NCBI GenBank assembly: GCA_016222905.1
Contig: JACRPZ010000069.1
Span: 1 to 42,004 of the forward strand
Direction of reading: 5' to 3'
DNA length: 42,004 nucleotides
DNA from: Nitrospirota bacterium
GTDB taxonomy: Bacteria; Nitrospirota; Thermodesulfovibrionia; UBA6902
In this document: piece by piece, positions 34,397-42,004 of the stretch
Layout of the letters: each line of letters opens with the position of its first letter
How positions within the stretch are numbered: the stretch's first letter is position 1
Program-made: the position numbers and the translations under genes
The notes under the pieces: model-generated
What the model saw: the letters and a program-made list of their open reading frames with translations, nothing else
Told to the model about the DNA's origin: nothing
Databases searched by the model: none

Positions 34397-34852
34397 ATGA
34401 ATAAAAACAAAAACAAGAACCATTTGAGAGACAGGGACGGGTTTACACTGATTGAGCTTATGGTGGTTATGATTATTCTCGGGCTTCTGGCGGCGCTTGT
34501 TGCTCCAAAGGTTTTCAACAAGCTGGGTAAGGCAAATACAAATGCGGCTTATGCGCAGGTAGAGCTTTTGGGAACAGCGCTTGATTCATTCCGCCTTGAC
34601 GTCGGGAGGTATCCAACGACTTCGGAGGGCTTGGAAGCGCTCATTAAGCCCGTCTCCGTTGAAGAGTGGAACGGGCCGTATCTGAAAAAGAGCGAGATCC
34701 CTCTTGATCCATGGCATAATCCATATCACTATGAATCCCCTGGCAATCACGGCGAGTATGATCTCTATTCGTACGGCAAGGATAATTCTGAAGGCGGAGA
34801 AGGGGAGAACAGCGACCTCGTAAGCTGGAAAGGTCTCGGAAAAGAAAAATAA
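34397..34852 (+). CDS. gspG: Major pseudopilin GspG
   Basis: GspG polymerises into the pseudopilus. The 151-residue prepilin has a basic leader (MNKNKNKNHLRDRDG) cut before FTLIELMVVMIILGLL by the prepilin peptidase, with Glu5 present, then a long helix and the C-terminal GspG fold: LDSFRLDVGRYPTTSEGLEAL, PLDPWHNPYHYESPG and the calcium-site region YDLYSYGKD. It has the strongest ribosome site of the operon (AAGGAGGAAG), which fits its need for high expression, and a 33-nt gap upstream. Prepilin peptidase GspO is not in the window. Confidence 0.97.
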   Translation: MNKNKNKNHLRDRDGFTLIELMVVMIILGLLAALVAPKVFNKLGKANTNAAYAQVELLGTALDSFRLDVGRYPTTSEGLEALIKPVSVEEWNGPYLKKSEIPLDPWHNPYHYESPGNHGEYDLYSYGKDNSEGGEGENSDLVSWKGLGKEK

Positions 34853-34859
34853 AGGTTGA

Positions 34860-35417
34860 ATGAGAAAGAGTCAATACAGAACAAGAAAGGCTGAAGAGAA
34901 CAGTTCATCCTTAATTTTCTGTCCTTCCCTCAGTTTGCAGCATTCCGCGGGTTTTACTCTTATTGAACTGATCATAGTACTGATGATCATAGGAATTTCT
35001 CTGGGTCTGGTCGGCATGTTTGTCAATCAGGGTGCGAGTAATCTTGAATTAAAGAGAGTGACCAAAGAGATAGCCACAACTCTAAGATATGCTCGTAACC
35101 AGGCCGTATCCGAGAAAAAGGTCTATTCTTTTGTAATTCGTGAAAGTGACGGCACATACAGCCTGTACGCAGCAGATACTGCAGAACATAATGAAGACGA
35201 TGCTGCTCAGTCCGTTATGAACAGGACTCTGCCGGATAAATTAAAGGTAAATTTTGATGAAAGAGGAGAAGGGTCTCTCAGAATAGATTTTTTCCCGGGC
35301 GGTAATTCAACAGGCGGAGTGATTGATATCCGGAATCAGGCAGATAGAAATTTATTAGTAACGGTCAATAGATTAACCGGCAAGGTGGAGATAAGGAAAA
35401 ATCTGAACTCATACTGA
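34860..35417 (+). CDS. gspH: Minor pseudopilin GspH
   Basis: GspH is a minor pseudopilin. The 185-residue precursor has an unusually long 31-residue leader ending SAG, cut before FTLIELIIVLMIIGISLGL (Glu5 present), followed by ITRVTKEI-like LKRVTKEIATTLRYARNQAV, characteristic of the GspH/FimT family, and a beta-rich C-terminal domain. The ATG lies 7 nt after the gspG stop, with a weak ribosome site in GGTTGA. A later start would shorten the leader, but no ATG lies between this one and the cleavage site. Confidence 0.9.
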   Translation: MRKSQYRTRKAEENSSSLIFCPSLSLQHSAGFTLIELIIVLMIIGISLGLVGMFVNQGASNLELKRVTKEIATTLRYARNQAVSEKKVYSFVIRESDGTYSLYAADTAEHNEDDAAQSVMNRTLPDKLKVNFDERGEGSLRIDFFPGGNSTGGVIDIRNQADRNLLVTVNRLTGKVEIRKNLNSY

Positions 35418-35423
35418 ATAATC

Positions 35424-35870
35424 ATGCAGGGTACTAAGTCAAATAATTTCAGGATTATTAATTCGCAATTTTCAGAAGGGGCCGGGTTTACGCTTATAGA
35501 GGTTATTGTGGCTGTCGCTATACTGTCTGTAAGTCTTGTTATGATCATGCAGCTTTTTGCAGCCGGGCTGAAGGCGAGCAGGGCCTCATGCGATTATACA
35601 AGGGCGGTCATGCACGCAATGGACAAGATGGCGGAGTTGTCTGTCTCGCCTATTAGTCCGCAGGAAAAAGGAGAGTTCAGGGACGGGTATAAATGGGAGG
35701 CAGACGCACAGACTTATGAGGAGTTTACCAATAAAGAACAAGAAGATGTAGGTTTTAAATTATTGAAATTAAAAGTTAAAATAATGTGGAGCGGCGGAGC
35801 TAAAAAAGAGAATTCAGTAGAGCTTGAAAGTTTAAAAATGGTTTCTGCTGAAGAGGCTAAAAACCTTTAA
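35424..35870 (+). CDS. gspI: Minor pseudopilin GspI
   Basis: The 148-residue precursor has a leader to about residue 21 (EGAG) and a cleavage site before FTLIEVIVAVAILSVSLV, the GspI pattern with Glu5. The mature part is short, beginning MQLFAAGLKASR and including AMDKMAELSVSP, and its core EFRDGYKWEADAQTY is the usual GspI strand. GspI initiates the tip complex with GspJ and GspK. It starts 6 nt after gspH and ends 3 nt before gspJ. Confidence 0.92.
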   Translation: MQGTKSNNFRIINSQFSEGAGFTLIEVIVAVAILSVSLVMIMQLFAAGLKASRASCDYTRAVMHAMDKMAELSVSPISPQEKGEFRDGYKWEADAQTYEEFTNKEQEDVGFKLLKLKVKIMWSGGAKKENSVELESLKMVSAEEAKNL

Positions 35871-35873
35871 AAA

Positions 35874-36533
35874 ATGTTTTACGGCGCAGTCGAAAAATTA
35901 AATAAAAAACGCAAAAAACCAACAGCGGTCAAACTTCAACCTTCAACTTTCGGATTTACACTGGTTGAAGTTATTCTGTCTATAGTCATTTTATGCCTTG
36001 TTGCGCTGATCATCGGCAGCGGTTTTCGTCTTGGGATAGATGCCTGGGAAAGAGGCGACAAAGAGACAAGCGAGATCCAGAAATATAGAGTATTGTACGA
36101 ATTGATGTCGCAGCAGATAAAATCGGCATATCCTTACAAGATGAAGATTGATGAAAAAAAGGTTGTGATATTCAAGGGCGAATCAGATTCTATCATGTTT
36201 GTCACCGTCTCACATGATTCAAACTTCAGAGGATTCAAATGGATAAGGTACAGGTACAAGGACGGGGCGCTTTTATATAAAGAGGGCGTGCTTCCGGACA
36301 AGAAATTATTTGAGACGACCTTCGGTGATGATGAGATCGTGGAGTCAAAAATCGGAGAGGTCAAATTTTCGTACCTTGCTTCAGATGGCGGAGAGTTTAA
36401 GGAATCCTGGGATATGGGCGATAGTCTGCCGGGCGCTGTAACGCTGAAGATAGGGGATTTTGAGCCGATGATTGTTACGTTGCCGTTGGTTAAAATAGAT
36501 CCCGAAGGCAAAAAGAATAATGGAGCTTTATAA
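35874..36533 (+). CDS. gspJ: Minor pseudopilin GspJ
   Basis: GspJ, a tip pseudopilin, has 219 residues here. A basic leader of 27 residues ends in TFG, before FTLVEVILSIVILCLVALII (Glu5 present). The helix continues into MSQQIKSAYPYK, and the beta-sheet C-terminal domain includes FVTVSHDSNFRGFKWIRYRY, as in GspJ homologues. It overlaps gspK by 14 nt (36520-36533), implying translational coupling. Confidence 0.9.
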   Translation: MFYGAVEKLNKKRKKPTAVKLQPSTFGFTLVEVILSIVILCLVALIIGSGFRLGIDAWERGDKETSEIQKYRVLYELMSQQIKSAYPYKMKIDEKKVVIFKGESDSIMFVTVSHDSNFRGFKWIRYRYKDGALLYKEGVLPDKKLFETTFGDDEIVESKIGEVKFSYLASDGGEFKESWDMGDSLPGAVTLKIGDFEPMIVTLPLVKIDPEGKKNNGAL

Positions 36534-37476
36534 AAAATCCGGCAGAGGCGACAATGGAACTCTCGGTATCCTTAGAGAGGAGACCGGAGCGGTTGCGCTT
36601 CTTGTTGTCTTATGGGTAATTGTTTTACTTACAGCCATTGTCGGAGAATTTTCATATTCGATGAGAACCGAGACTAAAATAACAAGAAATTTTAAAGAAG
36701 AGGCGGAGGCTTACTATCTGGCTTTATCGGGCATTGAGAAGGCAAAGACGGAGATACTCCTGACAGAATCACAGTATACATATCTGAATGAAGACGGAGT
36801 CCTGGTATTTAATATTGACAATGAAGCTCCGCAAAGAAGCGGCAATCTGGTACGCGGCAGCTTTTCGTATAATCTTTCTGATGAGGAGAGCAAGCTGAAT
36901 ATCAACACTGCGTCGGCGCTGCAAATGAGATATTTATTTCTAAAATCCGGCGTTGATATTACAGATGTGGATATAATAGTTGACTCAATTATTGACTGGA
37001 GGGACGAAAACGACCTTCATATGTTAAACGGCGCCGAGGAAGACTACTACAGGTCTTTGGAGTATTCCTATAGCTGCAAGGACGGGCCTTTTGAATTAAT
37101 AGATGAGCTTTTGCTTGTAAAAGGCATGACCAAAGAGATTTTCTATGGCTCAAAAGATGCGGACAGCGAACAAAAATATACAGGTGTTGTACAATATTTA
37201 ACTGTGAATGGTTTGAATACGATTAATATTAATACAAGTTCTGATGTCGTGCTTGAGGCAGTCTTAGGGGTTGAGAGAGCAGCCGGTATTATCGCTCAAC
37301 GAGAAGCTGGGCCCATTAAAGGTTCCGCGGAAGGCAAGGTATCATCCGACTTTTTTACTATTACCTCAACAGGGGTATCTGCGGGCGGCGCGATCAAAAG
37401 AACTATTAAAACAACAGTGCAAAAAAAGGGAAACAGTCTGGAGGCTGTTTCCTGGGATGACAACTTTTTTGGGTAA
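36520..37476 (+). CDS. gspK: Minor pseudopilin GspK
   Basis: GspK caps the pseudopilus tip. The 318-residue precursor is cut at TG^AVALLVVLWVIVLL; the +5 residue is not Glu, which is the known GspK exception. RTETKITRNFKEEAEAYYLALSGIE and DEESKLNINTAS are GspK/T2SSK hallmarks, and two helix-hairpin-helix-like segments (FELIDELLLVKGMT, NTININTSSDVVLEAVLG) follow. It begins inside the gspJ 3' end and ends 5 nt before gspL. Confidence 0.93.
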   Translation: MELYKKSGRGDNGTLGILREETGAVALLVVLWVIVLLTAIVGEFSYSMRTETKITRNFKEEAEAYYLALSGIEKAKTEILLTESQYTYLNEDGVLVFNIDNEAPQRSGNLVRGSFSYNLSDEESKLNINTASALQMRYLFLKSGVDITDVDIIVDSIIDWRDENDLHMLNGAEEDYYRSLEYSYSCKDGPFELIDELLLVKGMTKEIFYGSKDADSEQKYTGVVQYLTVNGLNTININTSSDVVLEAVLGVERAAGIIAQREAGPIKGSAEGKVSSDFFTITSTGVSAGGAIKRTIKTTVQKKGNSLEAVSWDDNFFG

Positions 37477-37481
37477 TCCGT

Positions 37482-39017
37482 ATGAGAGAACTGCTGGGCA
37501 TAGCATTTAAAGAAGACTCTATTACAATCACGCACCTTAAGAACAGCCTCTCGGGCATGAGGGCGCTGTCATCTGCAATGTTTCCATTTAAGAGTGATGA
37601 TGAGATTATCTCTGCTATCAGGGAGCATTTAAGCAGGCGCGGCATACGGAACGGTAGAATTTTTGTAAGTATTCCTGACAAATGGGCTATTATCAAATTT
37701 ACAGAACTGCCGTTAACCAGGGAAAGAGGCAGGGACGCGCTTTCACAATTAATGCGATACGAGATAGAACGTCATATCCCGTTTCAGATTGATGATGTTA
37801 ATTATGATTTTAAGATTGTAGATGAGAGGGATACTGCTGTTAAAGTAGTATTTGCTGCCGTTCCCAAAGGAAAGCTCGATGCAGTGAATGAATTTCTCCA
37901 AAAGTTTTCCCTCAGTCCGGATGTTATCACCATATCCTCATTTGCCGTTCTGAATGCAATGGAAATGAGCGGCGTATCAATAGGCGGTTGGCGGGAAGTT
38001 GCGGGCATTGCCGGGAAGTCAGATCTTTTCAAAAAGAAGGAGCAAGTGAATGTATCATTATATATTCATGAAACGGAAGCCTATATGGCGGTAATAAGAA
38101 ATGGCTCCTGCATTTACCTGCAATCATTCCTTATTGACGAAAATAAACCCCTTCAGTCGTTTGTAGATGATATAGCCTTATATATGACAAACATATTAGC
38201 TGAAATTTCAGCGGCCGGCTTTAACAATCTCTTCCTTGCCGGCGGCGCTTCCATGCCCGGTATTGAAGATGCGTTGAAAGAGAAGCTTGGCATAAATATA
38301 ATTCCTGTTAATATGCTTGATACCCTGAAAGGCCCGGAAATGACCGGGATCGCGGCCTCTGTCGGAGCAGCCTTAAGCGGACTTGGAATTGGTTCTTACA
38401 GGATAAATATGCTGAAGCATAAGGCAGATTATGAGACCAGTAAAACAGCCGCTGTCCTGGCTAAAATATTAACGGTCATGATCCTGTTTATTGTCCTGGG
38501 GATTTTTGCAACAGGCGCGGGCAAAGAGAAGAAATATCTGCAGAGCGTCGAGGATGAACTGAAAAAGAATGAGCCTCAAGTCAAAGCACTTGAAAAACTT
38601 TCTTCAGATATAAATACATTTAAAATTCACAGAGACTTCATGTTTAATGTTAAAAAAGAAGATGTTGCGCTTGAAGTTCTCAGGGAGGTTACTAATGTTC
38701 TGCCGTCAGATACATGGATTACAAACCTTGATTACAAAGGGGTTAGTTCTGAGGGTGAAAAGAAGACGGACGGCGAGATAGTTATAAGCGGTTTTTCCGC
38801 TTCGTCCTCTAAACTTATTTCGCTGCTGGAAGATTCGCCGTTTTTTGAACAGGTTGTCTTTGTCGGCCCCATCAGAAAGGTAATGGAAAAAGAGGGTTTT
38901 AAACTGAAGGCATATTTAGTCAGCCCTGAAAAGCGGGCGATGACCGATGTTTCTTCAATAACAGATATGCAGCCTGTGGTAAAAGAGAGGAAGGGGCAAG
39001 ATGAAACTGCCAATTAA
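37482..39017 (+). CDS. gspL: GspL: PilM-like actin-fold domain, membrane helix and PilN-like domain
   Basis: GspL anchors GspE to the inner membrane. The 511 residues comprise a cytoplasmic actin-like (PilM/GspL) domain (about 1-315; SIPDKWAIIKFTELPL, RYEIERHIPF, LAGGASMPGIEDALKEKLG), one membrane helix at about 322-345, a coiled coil (about 348-385) and a PilN-like periplasmic ferredoxin-like domain (about 400-490). The layout equals PilM and PilN of type IV pili in a single chain, and the sequence looks closer to PilM than classical GspL is. It overlaps gspM by 17 nt. Confidence 0.88.
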   Translation: MRELLGIAFKEDSITITHLKNSLSGMRALSSAMFPFKSDDEIISAIREHLSRRGIRNGRIFVSIPDKWAIIKFTELPLTRERGRDALSQLMRYEIERHIPFQIDDVNYDFKIVDERDTAVKVVFAAVPKGKLDAVNEFLQKFSLSPDVITISSFAVLNAMEMSGVSIGGWREVAGIAGKSDLFKKKEQVNVSLYIHETEAYMAVIRNGSCIYLQSFLIDENKPLQSFVDDIALYMTNILAEISAAGFNNLFLAGGASMPGIEDALKEKLGINIIPVNMLDTLKGPEMTGIAASVGAALSGLGIGSYRINMLKHKADYETSKTAAVLAKILTVMILFIVLGIFATGAGKEKKYLQSVEDELKKNEPQVKALEKLSSDINTFKIHRDFMFNVKKEDVALEVLREVTNVLPSDTWITNLDYKGVSSEGEKKTDGEIVISGFSASSSKLISLLEDSPFFEQVVFVGPIRKVMEKEGFKLKAYLVSPEKRAMTDVSSITDMQPVVKERKGQDETAN

Positions 39018-39606
39018 AGTGAAACAAAGAGATAAGAGAGTTTTGCTTATCGGCGGGCTTATTGCGCTCATGATTATAGCCTTCAGCCTCTTCTCTTGGT
39101 ATCGTGACTTTATTGAGAGCGTAAGCAATGTTTCTGACGTAAAGATTGTTCTGCTGAAGAAACAGTTGATAAAGCTATCTGAAAGTGATGAACTGCAGAT
39201 GCAGGTTAATGCTTCCAAGCAGGATTTTGAAAGGCTGAAACTCTCGCTTTTAAAAGGAGAGAAGACCCCGGTTGCAGCAGCAGAGCTCCAAAGGATATTG
39301 AAGGAGATGACTTCTTCCCTGAATATTGATGTTAACCTCGAGCGCGCGCTTACGCCGGTTGATTTTAATTTTTACCTCGGCATTCCTGTGGAAATAGGGT
39401 TTACTGCAAATACTGAAAAATTGAGCGGCATACTCTATGCGCTGAAGCAGTCTCCCTATCTTCTTACCGTAATTGATATGAAAATAAAGGTCACAAATGT
39501 CAATAATCCTGTTAATATTAATGCAACATTACAGATAATGGGCTTTATTGAGAAGCTCTCTGCGGAAAAAGCTGCCGGTATAAAAGAGGGTAAAGATGTT
39601 TCGTAA
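39001..39606 (+). CDS. gspM: GspM (PilO-like) inner-membrane protein
   Basis: The 201-residue protein has a short basic cytoplasmic tail, one membrane helix at about 14-33, a coiled coil (about 40-80) and a ferredoxin-like periplasmic domain (about 95-190) of the GspM/PilO type (ELQRILKEMTSSLNIDV, PVEIGFTANTEKLSGILYALKQSP). It would pair with the PilN-like part of GspL. Both ends overlap its neighbours: 17 nt with gspL and 11 nt with the next gene. Confidence 0.85.
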   Translation: MKLPIKVKQRDKRVLLIGGLIALMIIAFSLFSWYRDFIESVSNVSDVKIVLLKKQLIKLSESDELQMQVNASKQDFERLKLSLLKGEKTPVAAAELQRILKEMTSSLNIDVNLERALTPVDFNFYLGIPVEIGFTANTEKLSGILYALKQSPYLLTVIDMKIKVTNVNNPVNINATLQIMGFIEKLSAEKAAGIKEGKDVS

Positions 39607-40318
39607 TTATTTCTTTATAAATATTATTCTGATACTGATAGTATCTTTTCTTGGACTTAGATTTTATAAGGCCATTATATATAAAAAGGATAACCCTTTA
39701 AATATTACAGTTAAAAAAGCTGAGCCGGATAAAATTAAAGCTGCCGGTGAAGATAAAGGAATTGATAAAGAATCTTTAAAGGTGATAACTGAAAAGGATA
39801 TCTTCCGTTCATCAAGAACTGCCTCGTCATCGGACGCTAACAGTACAGAAATGCCACCAAAAAATCCTCCTACGCTCTTCGGCACAGTAATTGTCGGCGC
39901 TGAAAAGACAGCGCTTCTAAAGGAGGAAGCGGGAAAGGCAGCAAAGATGTACCGCGTAAATGAGTCTATTTCAGGGTATCTTATTGTTGATATACAGGAT
40001 GATAAGGTTCTGCTGGAAGCAGGAGGACAGACAATTGAGGTGAAACTCAGGGGCAAGAGAGGTGCAAATATGTCTCAGCCAACTCCAGGCGCGCCTGTAC
40101 AGAAAATGCAGGAAGGAGCGGGAGTGGCAAGACGGAGGGTAAGACCAAATCCACAAAGACCTGCGCGGAATGAGACAAATATAAAAGCTCCTGCACCCAC
40201 ACCGGTTCCAGCTCCTGTATCGCCTGCCCCGGTTCCTGTACCTGCTCCAGAGCCGGTTCCTAATCCGGAACCTCCGGAAGGCGTCCCAGAACTTCCTGAG
40301 GAGATACAGCAGCAATGA
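39596..40318 (+). CDS. gspC: GspC/PilP-like protein with proline-rich tail
   Basis: The 240-residue protein has one N-terminal membrane helix (about 6-24), a linker and an HR-type beta domain (about 90-160: PTLFGTVIVG, KMYRVNESISGYLIVDIQDDKVLL) as in GspC, which links the inner-membrane platform to GspD. There is no PDZ domain; instead the C-terminus (about 165-240) is basic and then very rich in Pro-Ala-Val-Pro repeats with an acidic end. In classical operons gspC comes first; here the GspC-like gene is last. It may also be called GspN/PilP-like. No terminator is visible in the 9 nt before the converging ntrX-like gene. Confidence 0.75.
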   Translation: MFRNYFFINIILILIVSFLGLRFYKAIIYKKDNPLNITVKKAEPDKIKAAGEDKGIDKESLKVITEKDIFRSSRTASSSDANSTEMPPKNPPTLFGTVIVGAEKTALLKEEAGKAAKMYRVNESISGYLIVDIQDDKVLLEAGGQTIEVKLRGKRGANMSQPTPGAPVQKMQEGAGVARRRVRPNPQRPARNETNIKAPAPTPVPAPVSPAPVPVPAPEPVPNPEPPEGVPELPEEIQQQ

Positions 40319-40327
40319 GATTTCAGA

Positions 40328-41680
40328 TCAAGGTATTTCTATTCCGAGTGACTTGATCTTTCTGTGGAGGTTGCTCCTTTCAATATCAAGCTCATCCGCG
40401 GTCTTTGTGACATTCCAGCTGTTTGACTCCAGTTTTTTCAGAATAAACCGGCTTTCGAAGTTCTTCCTCGCCTCTTTTAAGGTCTTGTAATTAAAGAAGT
40501 CTGCCTTTTCTTCAATTACGCTGAGCGGTTCTTTAACATCTATAAGATTGGATTGACTCATGATTACAAGCCGTTCAATTGTATTCTTGAGTTCCCTGAC
40601 ATTTCCAGGCCAGTCATATTCCATTAAAGCCTGAGAAGTGGCTTTACTCACCTCTTTTGTTTTTTGGCCATATTGTTTTGCGAAATTGTTAAGGAAGCAC
40701 TCAACAAGCAGCGGTATGTCATCCTTCCTTTCTCTGAGCGGAGGGACATTGATTGGAATTACGTTAAGTCTGAAGTAGAGGTCTTCCCTGAAATTGCCTT
40801 TTTTGATCTCATCCTGAAGAGCCTTATTTGTCGCGGCTATTATCCTTACGTCAACCTTTATATTTTTGCTTCCCCCGACCCTGAGAAATTCCTGAGTTTC
40901 AATAATACGAAGCACTTTTGCCTGTGCGGCCTGCGACATATCTCCTATCTCATCAAGAAAGAGGGTGCCTTCATCCGCCAGTTCGAACTTTCCTTTTTTA
41001 CGCTCAAACGCTCCGGTAAAGGAACCTTTCTCATGACCGAATAACTCGCTCTCGATCAATTCATTTGGAATAGCCGCGCAATTGACTTCTATAAAATTAT
41101 TATTTCTTCTGTCGCTTGCCGTATGCAGCTTCCTGGCAACCAGTTCCTTGCCGGTGCCGCTCTCACCGTATATAATGACCCTGCTCTGTGAAGCAGCCGC
41201 TTTTGTTATCTCTTCCTTCAGGGTTATTATTTTAGGGCTCTTTCCGACTATCTCCAATTCCTGAAAGATGCTTGATTTTAATGCTATGTTTTCCTTCTCT
41301 AACCTCTGTTTTTCAAGGGCCCTTTTGGTTAGGATCAGGACTTTTTCAAGAGATAGCGGTTTTTCAAGAAAGTCATACGCGCCGAGCTTGATGGCATGAA
41401 CTGCCGTATCTATAGTGCTGTGTCCGGAAATCATGATGACAGGGGTTTCCTTGCTGATCTCTTTTATCTTCTTCAGTGTCTCAATCCCGTCAATGCCGGA
41501 CATCCAGACATCGAGAAGCACAACATCAGGAGATGTTTTTTCAAAATATGTGAGGGCACCTTCGCCTGAAGATGCAGTGCTAACCTCATAACCTTCGTCT
41601 TCGAGAATACTGCTGAGGGTCTCAAGTATGCTCTCTTCATCATCAACTACAAGAACAGTTGCCTTTGTTTTTTTGGACAT
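40328..41680 (-). CDS. NtrX/NtrC-type sigma-54-dependent response regulator
   Basis: The 450-residue protein has a receiver domain (about 5-120, phosphoacceptor Asp57 in LLDVWMSG, Lys in FLEKP), a central AAA+ domain (about 145-380: Walker A GESGTGKE, sigma-54 loop GSFTGAF, Walker B TLFLDEIGDM, sensor motif GNFREDLYFRLNV, PGNVRELKN) and a Fis-type HTH (about 410-450: NVTKTADELDIERSNLHRKI). It resembles NtrX. There is no kinase next to it; the NtrY-like kinase at 4710-6764 is a candidate partner. It is convergent with the secretion operon and divergent from whatever lies beyond 42004, where a sigma-54 promoter is seen. Confidence 0.93.
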   Translation of the reverse strand: MSKKTKATVLVVDDEESILETLSSILEDEGYEVSTASSGEGALTYFEKTSPDVVLLDVWMSGIDGIETLKKIKEISKETPVIMISGHSTIDTAVHAIKLGAYDFLEKPLSLEKVLILTKRALEKQRLEKENIALKSSIFQELEIVGKSPKIITLKEEITKAAASQSRVIIYGESGTGKELVARKLHTASDRRNNNFIEVNCAAIPNELIESELFGHEKGSFTGAFERKKGKFELADEGTLFLDEIGDMSQAAQAKVLRIIETQEFLRVGGSKNIKVDVRIIAATNKALQDEIKKGNFREDLYFRLNVIPINVPPLRERKDDIPLLVECFLNNFAKQYGQKTKEVSKATSQALMEYDWPGNVRELKNTIERLVIMSQSNLIDVKEPLSVIEEKADFFNYKTLKEARKNFESRFILKKLESNSWNVTKTADELDIERSNLHRKIKSLGIEIP

Positions 41681-41828
41681 AAACTTTTAAACGATCCCTA
41701 TTTAATATAAGTTCTCTTTCTTGATAAAGACGGGCGGCTCAAGCCATGTCACATCTTAACACAATCCATAAACAGATTCTACATCTTATATTGTTCTTCA
41801 GAAAACATTGACATTCTTCAAAACAACC

Positions 41829-41857
41829 TTGACAAACATCTTTCCTTCATGATAAGG
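41829..41857 (+). promoter_or_regulatory. Possible sigma-70 promoter in the 41681-42004 intergenic region
   Basis: The 324 bp after the ntrX-like start have no convincing gene. TTGACA (41829-41834, consensus) and ATAAGG (41852-41857) are 17 bp apart; the -10 is poor, so support is weak. An ATG at 41912 opens a frame that runs to the window end, but it has no ribosome site and no recognisable protein. Confidence 0.3.
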
Positions 41858-41966
41858 TCTTACCTAATGCCGTTTGTGAGATAAACCGAAACAAATTTTA
41901 TCTGACTGCATATGAGCAGGTTGGTGATTGCTGATGAAGATCAGACAAAAAACCGGAAAGAACAAA

Positions 41967-41983
41967 TTGGCCCGGAATTTGCT
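41967..41983 (+). promoter_or_regulatory. Sigma-54 promoter reading out of the window
   Basis: TTGGCCCGGAATTTGCT fits YTGGCACGNNNNTTGCW with one change (A to C). The invariant GG (41969-41970) and GC (41981-41982) have the exact 10-bp spacing. The ntrX-like activator gene lies 290 bp away in the opposite direction, so that protein could act here. Confidence 0.7.
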
Positions 41984-42004
41984 CACTCACTCACTCACTC
42001 ACTC
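41982..42004. repeat. CTCA tetranucleotide microsatellite at the window edge
   Basis: Five CTCA units and a partial sixth (23 nt) run to the last base, so the true length is unknown. The array begins at the -12 element of the sigma-54 promoter and covers the expected transcription start region. Confidence 0.8.

Noticed and set aside
41912-42004. Open frame from the ATG at 41912 to the window end as a partial gene
   Set aside because: No ribosome site, the frame passes through the sigma-54 promoter and microsatellite, and the peptide is not recognisable; kept only as a note.

Overview
The window looks like chromosomal DNA of a free-living, Gram-negative-type (two-membrane) anaerobe. Outer-membrane evidence is a complete set of type II secretion structural genes with a secretin, plus Lgt. 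A compact folD-folE-metV-metF cluster, the yicC-remA-gmk-rpoZ-coaBC order and the DUF4390/NtrY pairing together suggest Nitrospirota (Thermodesulfovibrio-like) or a related deep lineage. This placement is inference; there is no rRNA gene or other taxonomic marker here. No tRNA, rRNA, CRISPR array or prophage was seen.

Layout. 1-1.07 kb: the tail of an IS transposase abuts a 5'-truncated RCC1-repeat/PxKF secreted protein, so an insertion appears to have beheaded that gene; a strong terminator follows. 1.07-4.0 kb (minus): a TMTC-like membrane TPR protein with a frameshifted duplicate of its own TPR region behind it, then yraN and hisI. 4.1-7.2 kb (plus): DUF4390 protein, NtrY-like sensor kinase and a small MshEN-type repeat protein. 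7.3-10.7 kb (plus): yicC, remA-like, gmk, rpoZ, coaBC. 10.85-14.8 kb (plus): aroQ, M24 peptidase, efp, accB, accC. 14.9-16.3 kb: thiE and an exported Pcm. 16.3-22.2 kb (minus): ZIP transporter, a 712-residue orphan membrane protein, a spermidine-synthase-like membrane protein and a small membrane protein. 22.3-24.5 kb (minus): FKBP, panB, lgt. 24.7-25.3 kb (plus): a mazEF-type toxin-antitoxin pair with its own promoter/operator. 25.4-29.0 kb (minus): folD-like, folE, metV, metF. 29.2-40.3 kb (plus): a tight type II secretion operon, gspD-E-F-G-H-I-J-K-L-M and a GspC-like last gene. 40.3-41.7 kb (minus): an NtrX/NtrC-type sigma-54 activator. 41.7-42.0 kb: intergenic DNA with a near-consensus sigma-54 promoter reading out of the window into a CTCA microsatellite.

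How parts fit. PanB, FolD, MetF/MetV and FolE all make or use (tetrahydro)folate C1 units; MetF/MetV is the methylene-H4F reductase type found with the Wood-Ljungdahl methyl branch. The NtrY-like kinase at 4.7 kb has no adjacent regulator and the NtrX-like regulator at 40.3 kb has no adjacent kinase, so they may be partners. The GspE ATPase carries two MshEN-type motifs that suggest c-di-GMP control of secretion, and the small protein after ntrY is built from four similar units. Several genes have a good -10 box only 5-7 nt before the ATG and no Shine-Dalgarno, suggesting leaderless transcripts. Dispersed palindromic repeats of several families occupy many gaps.
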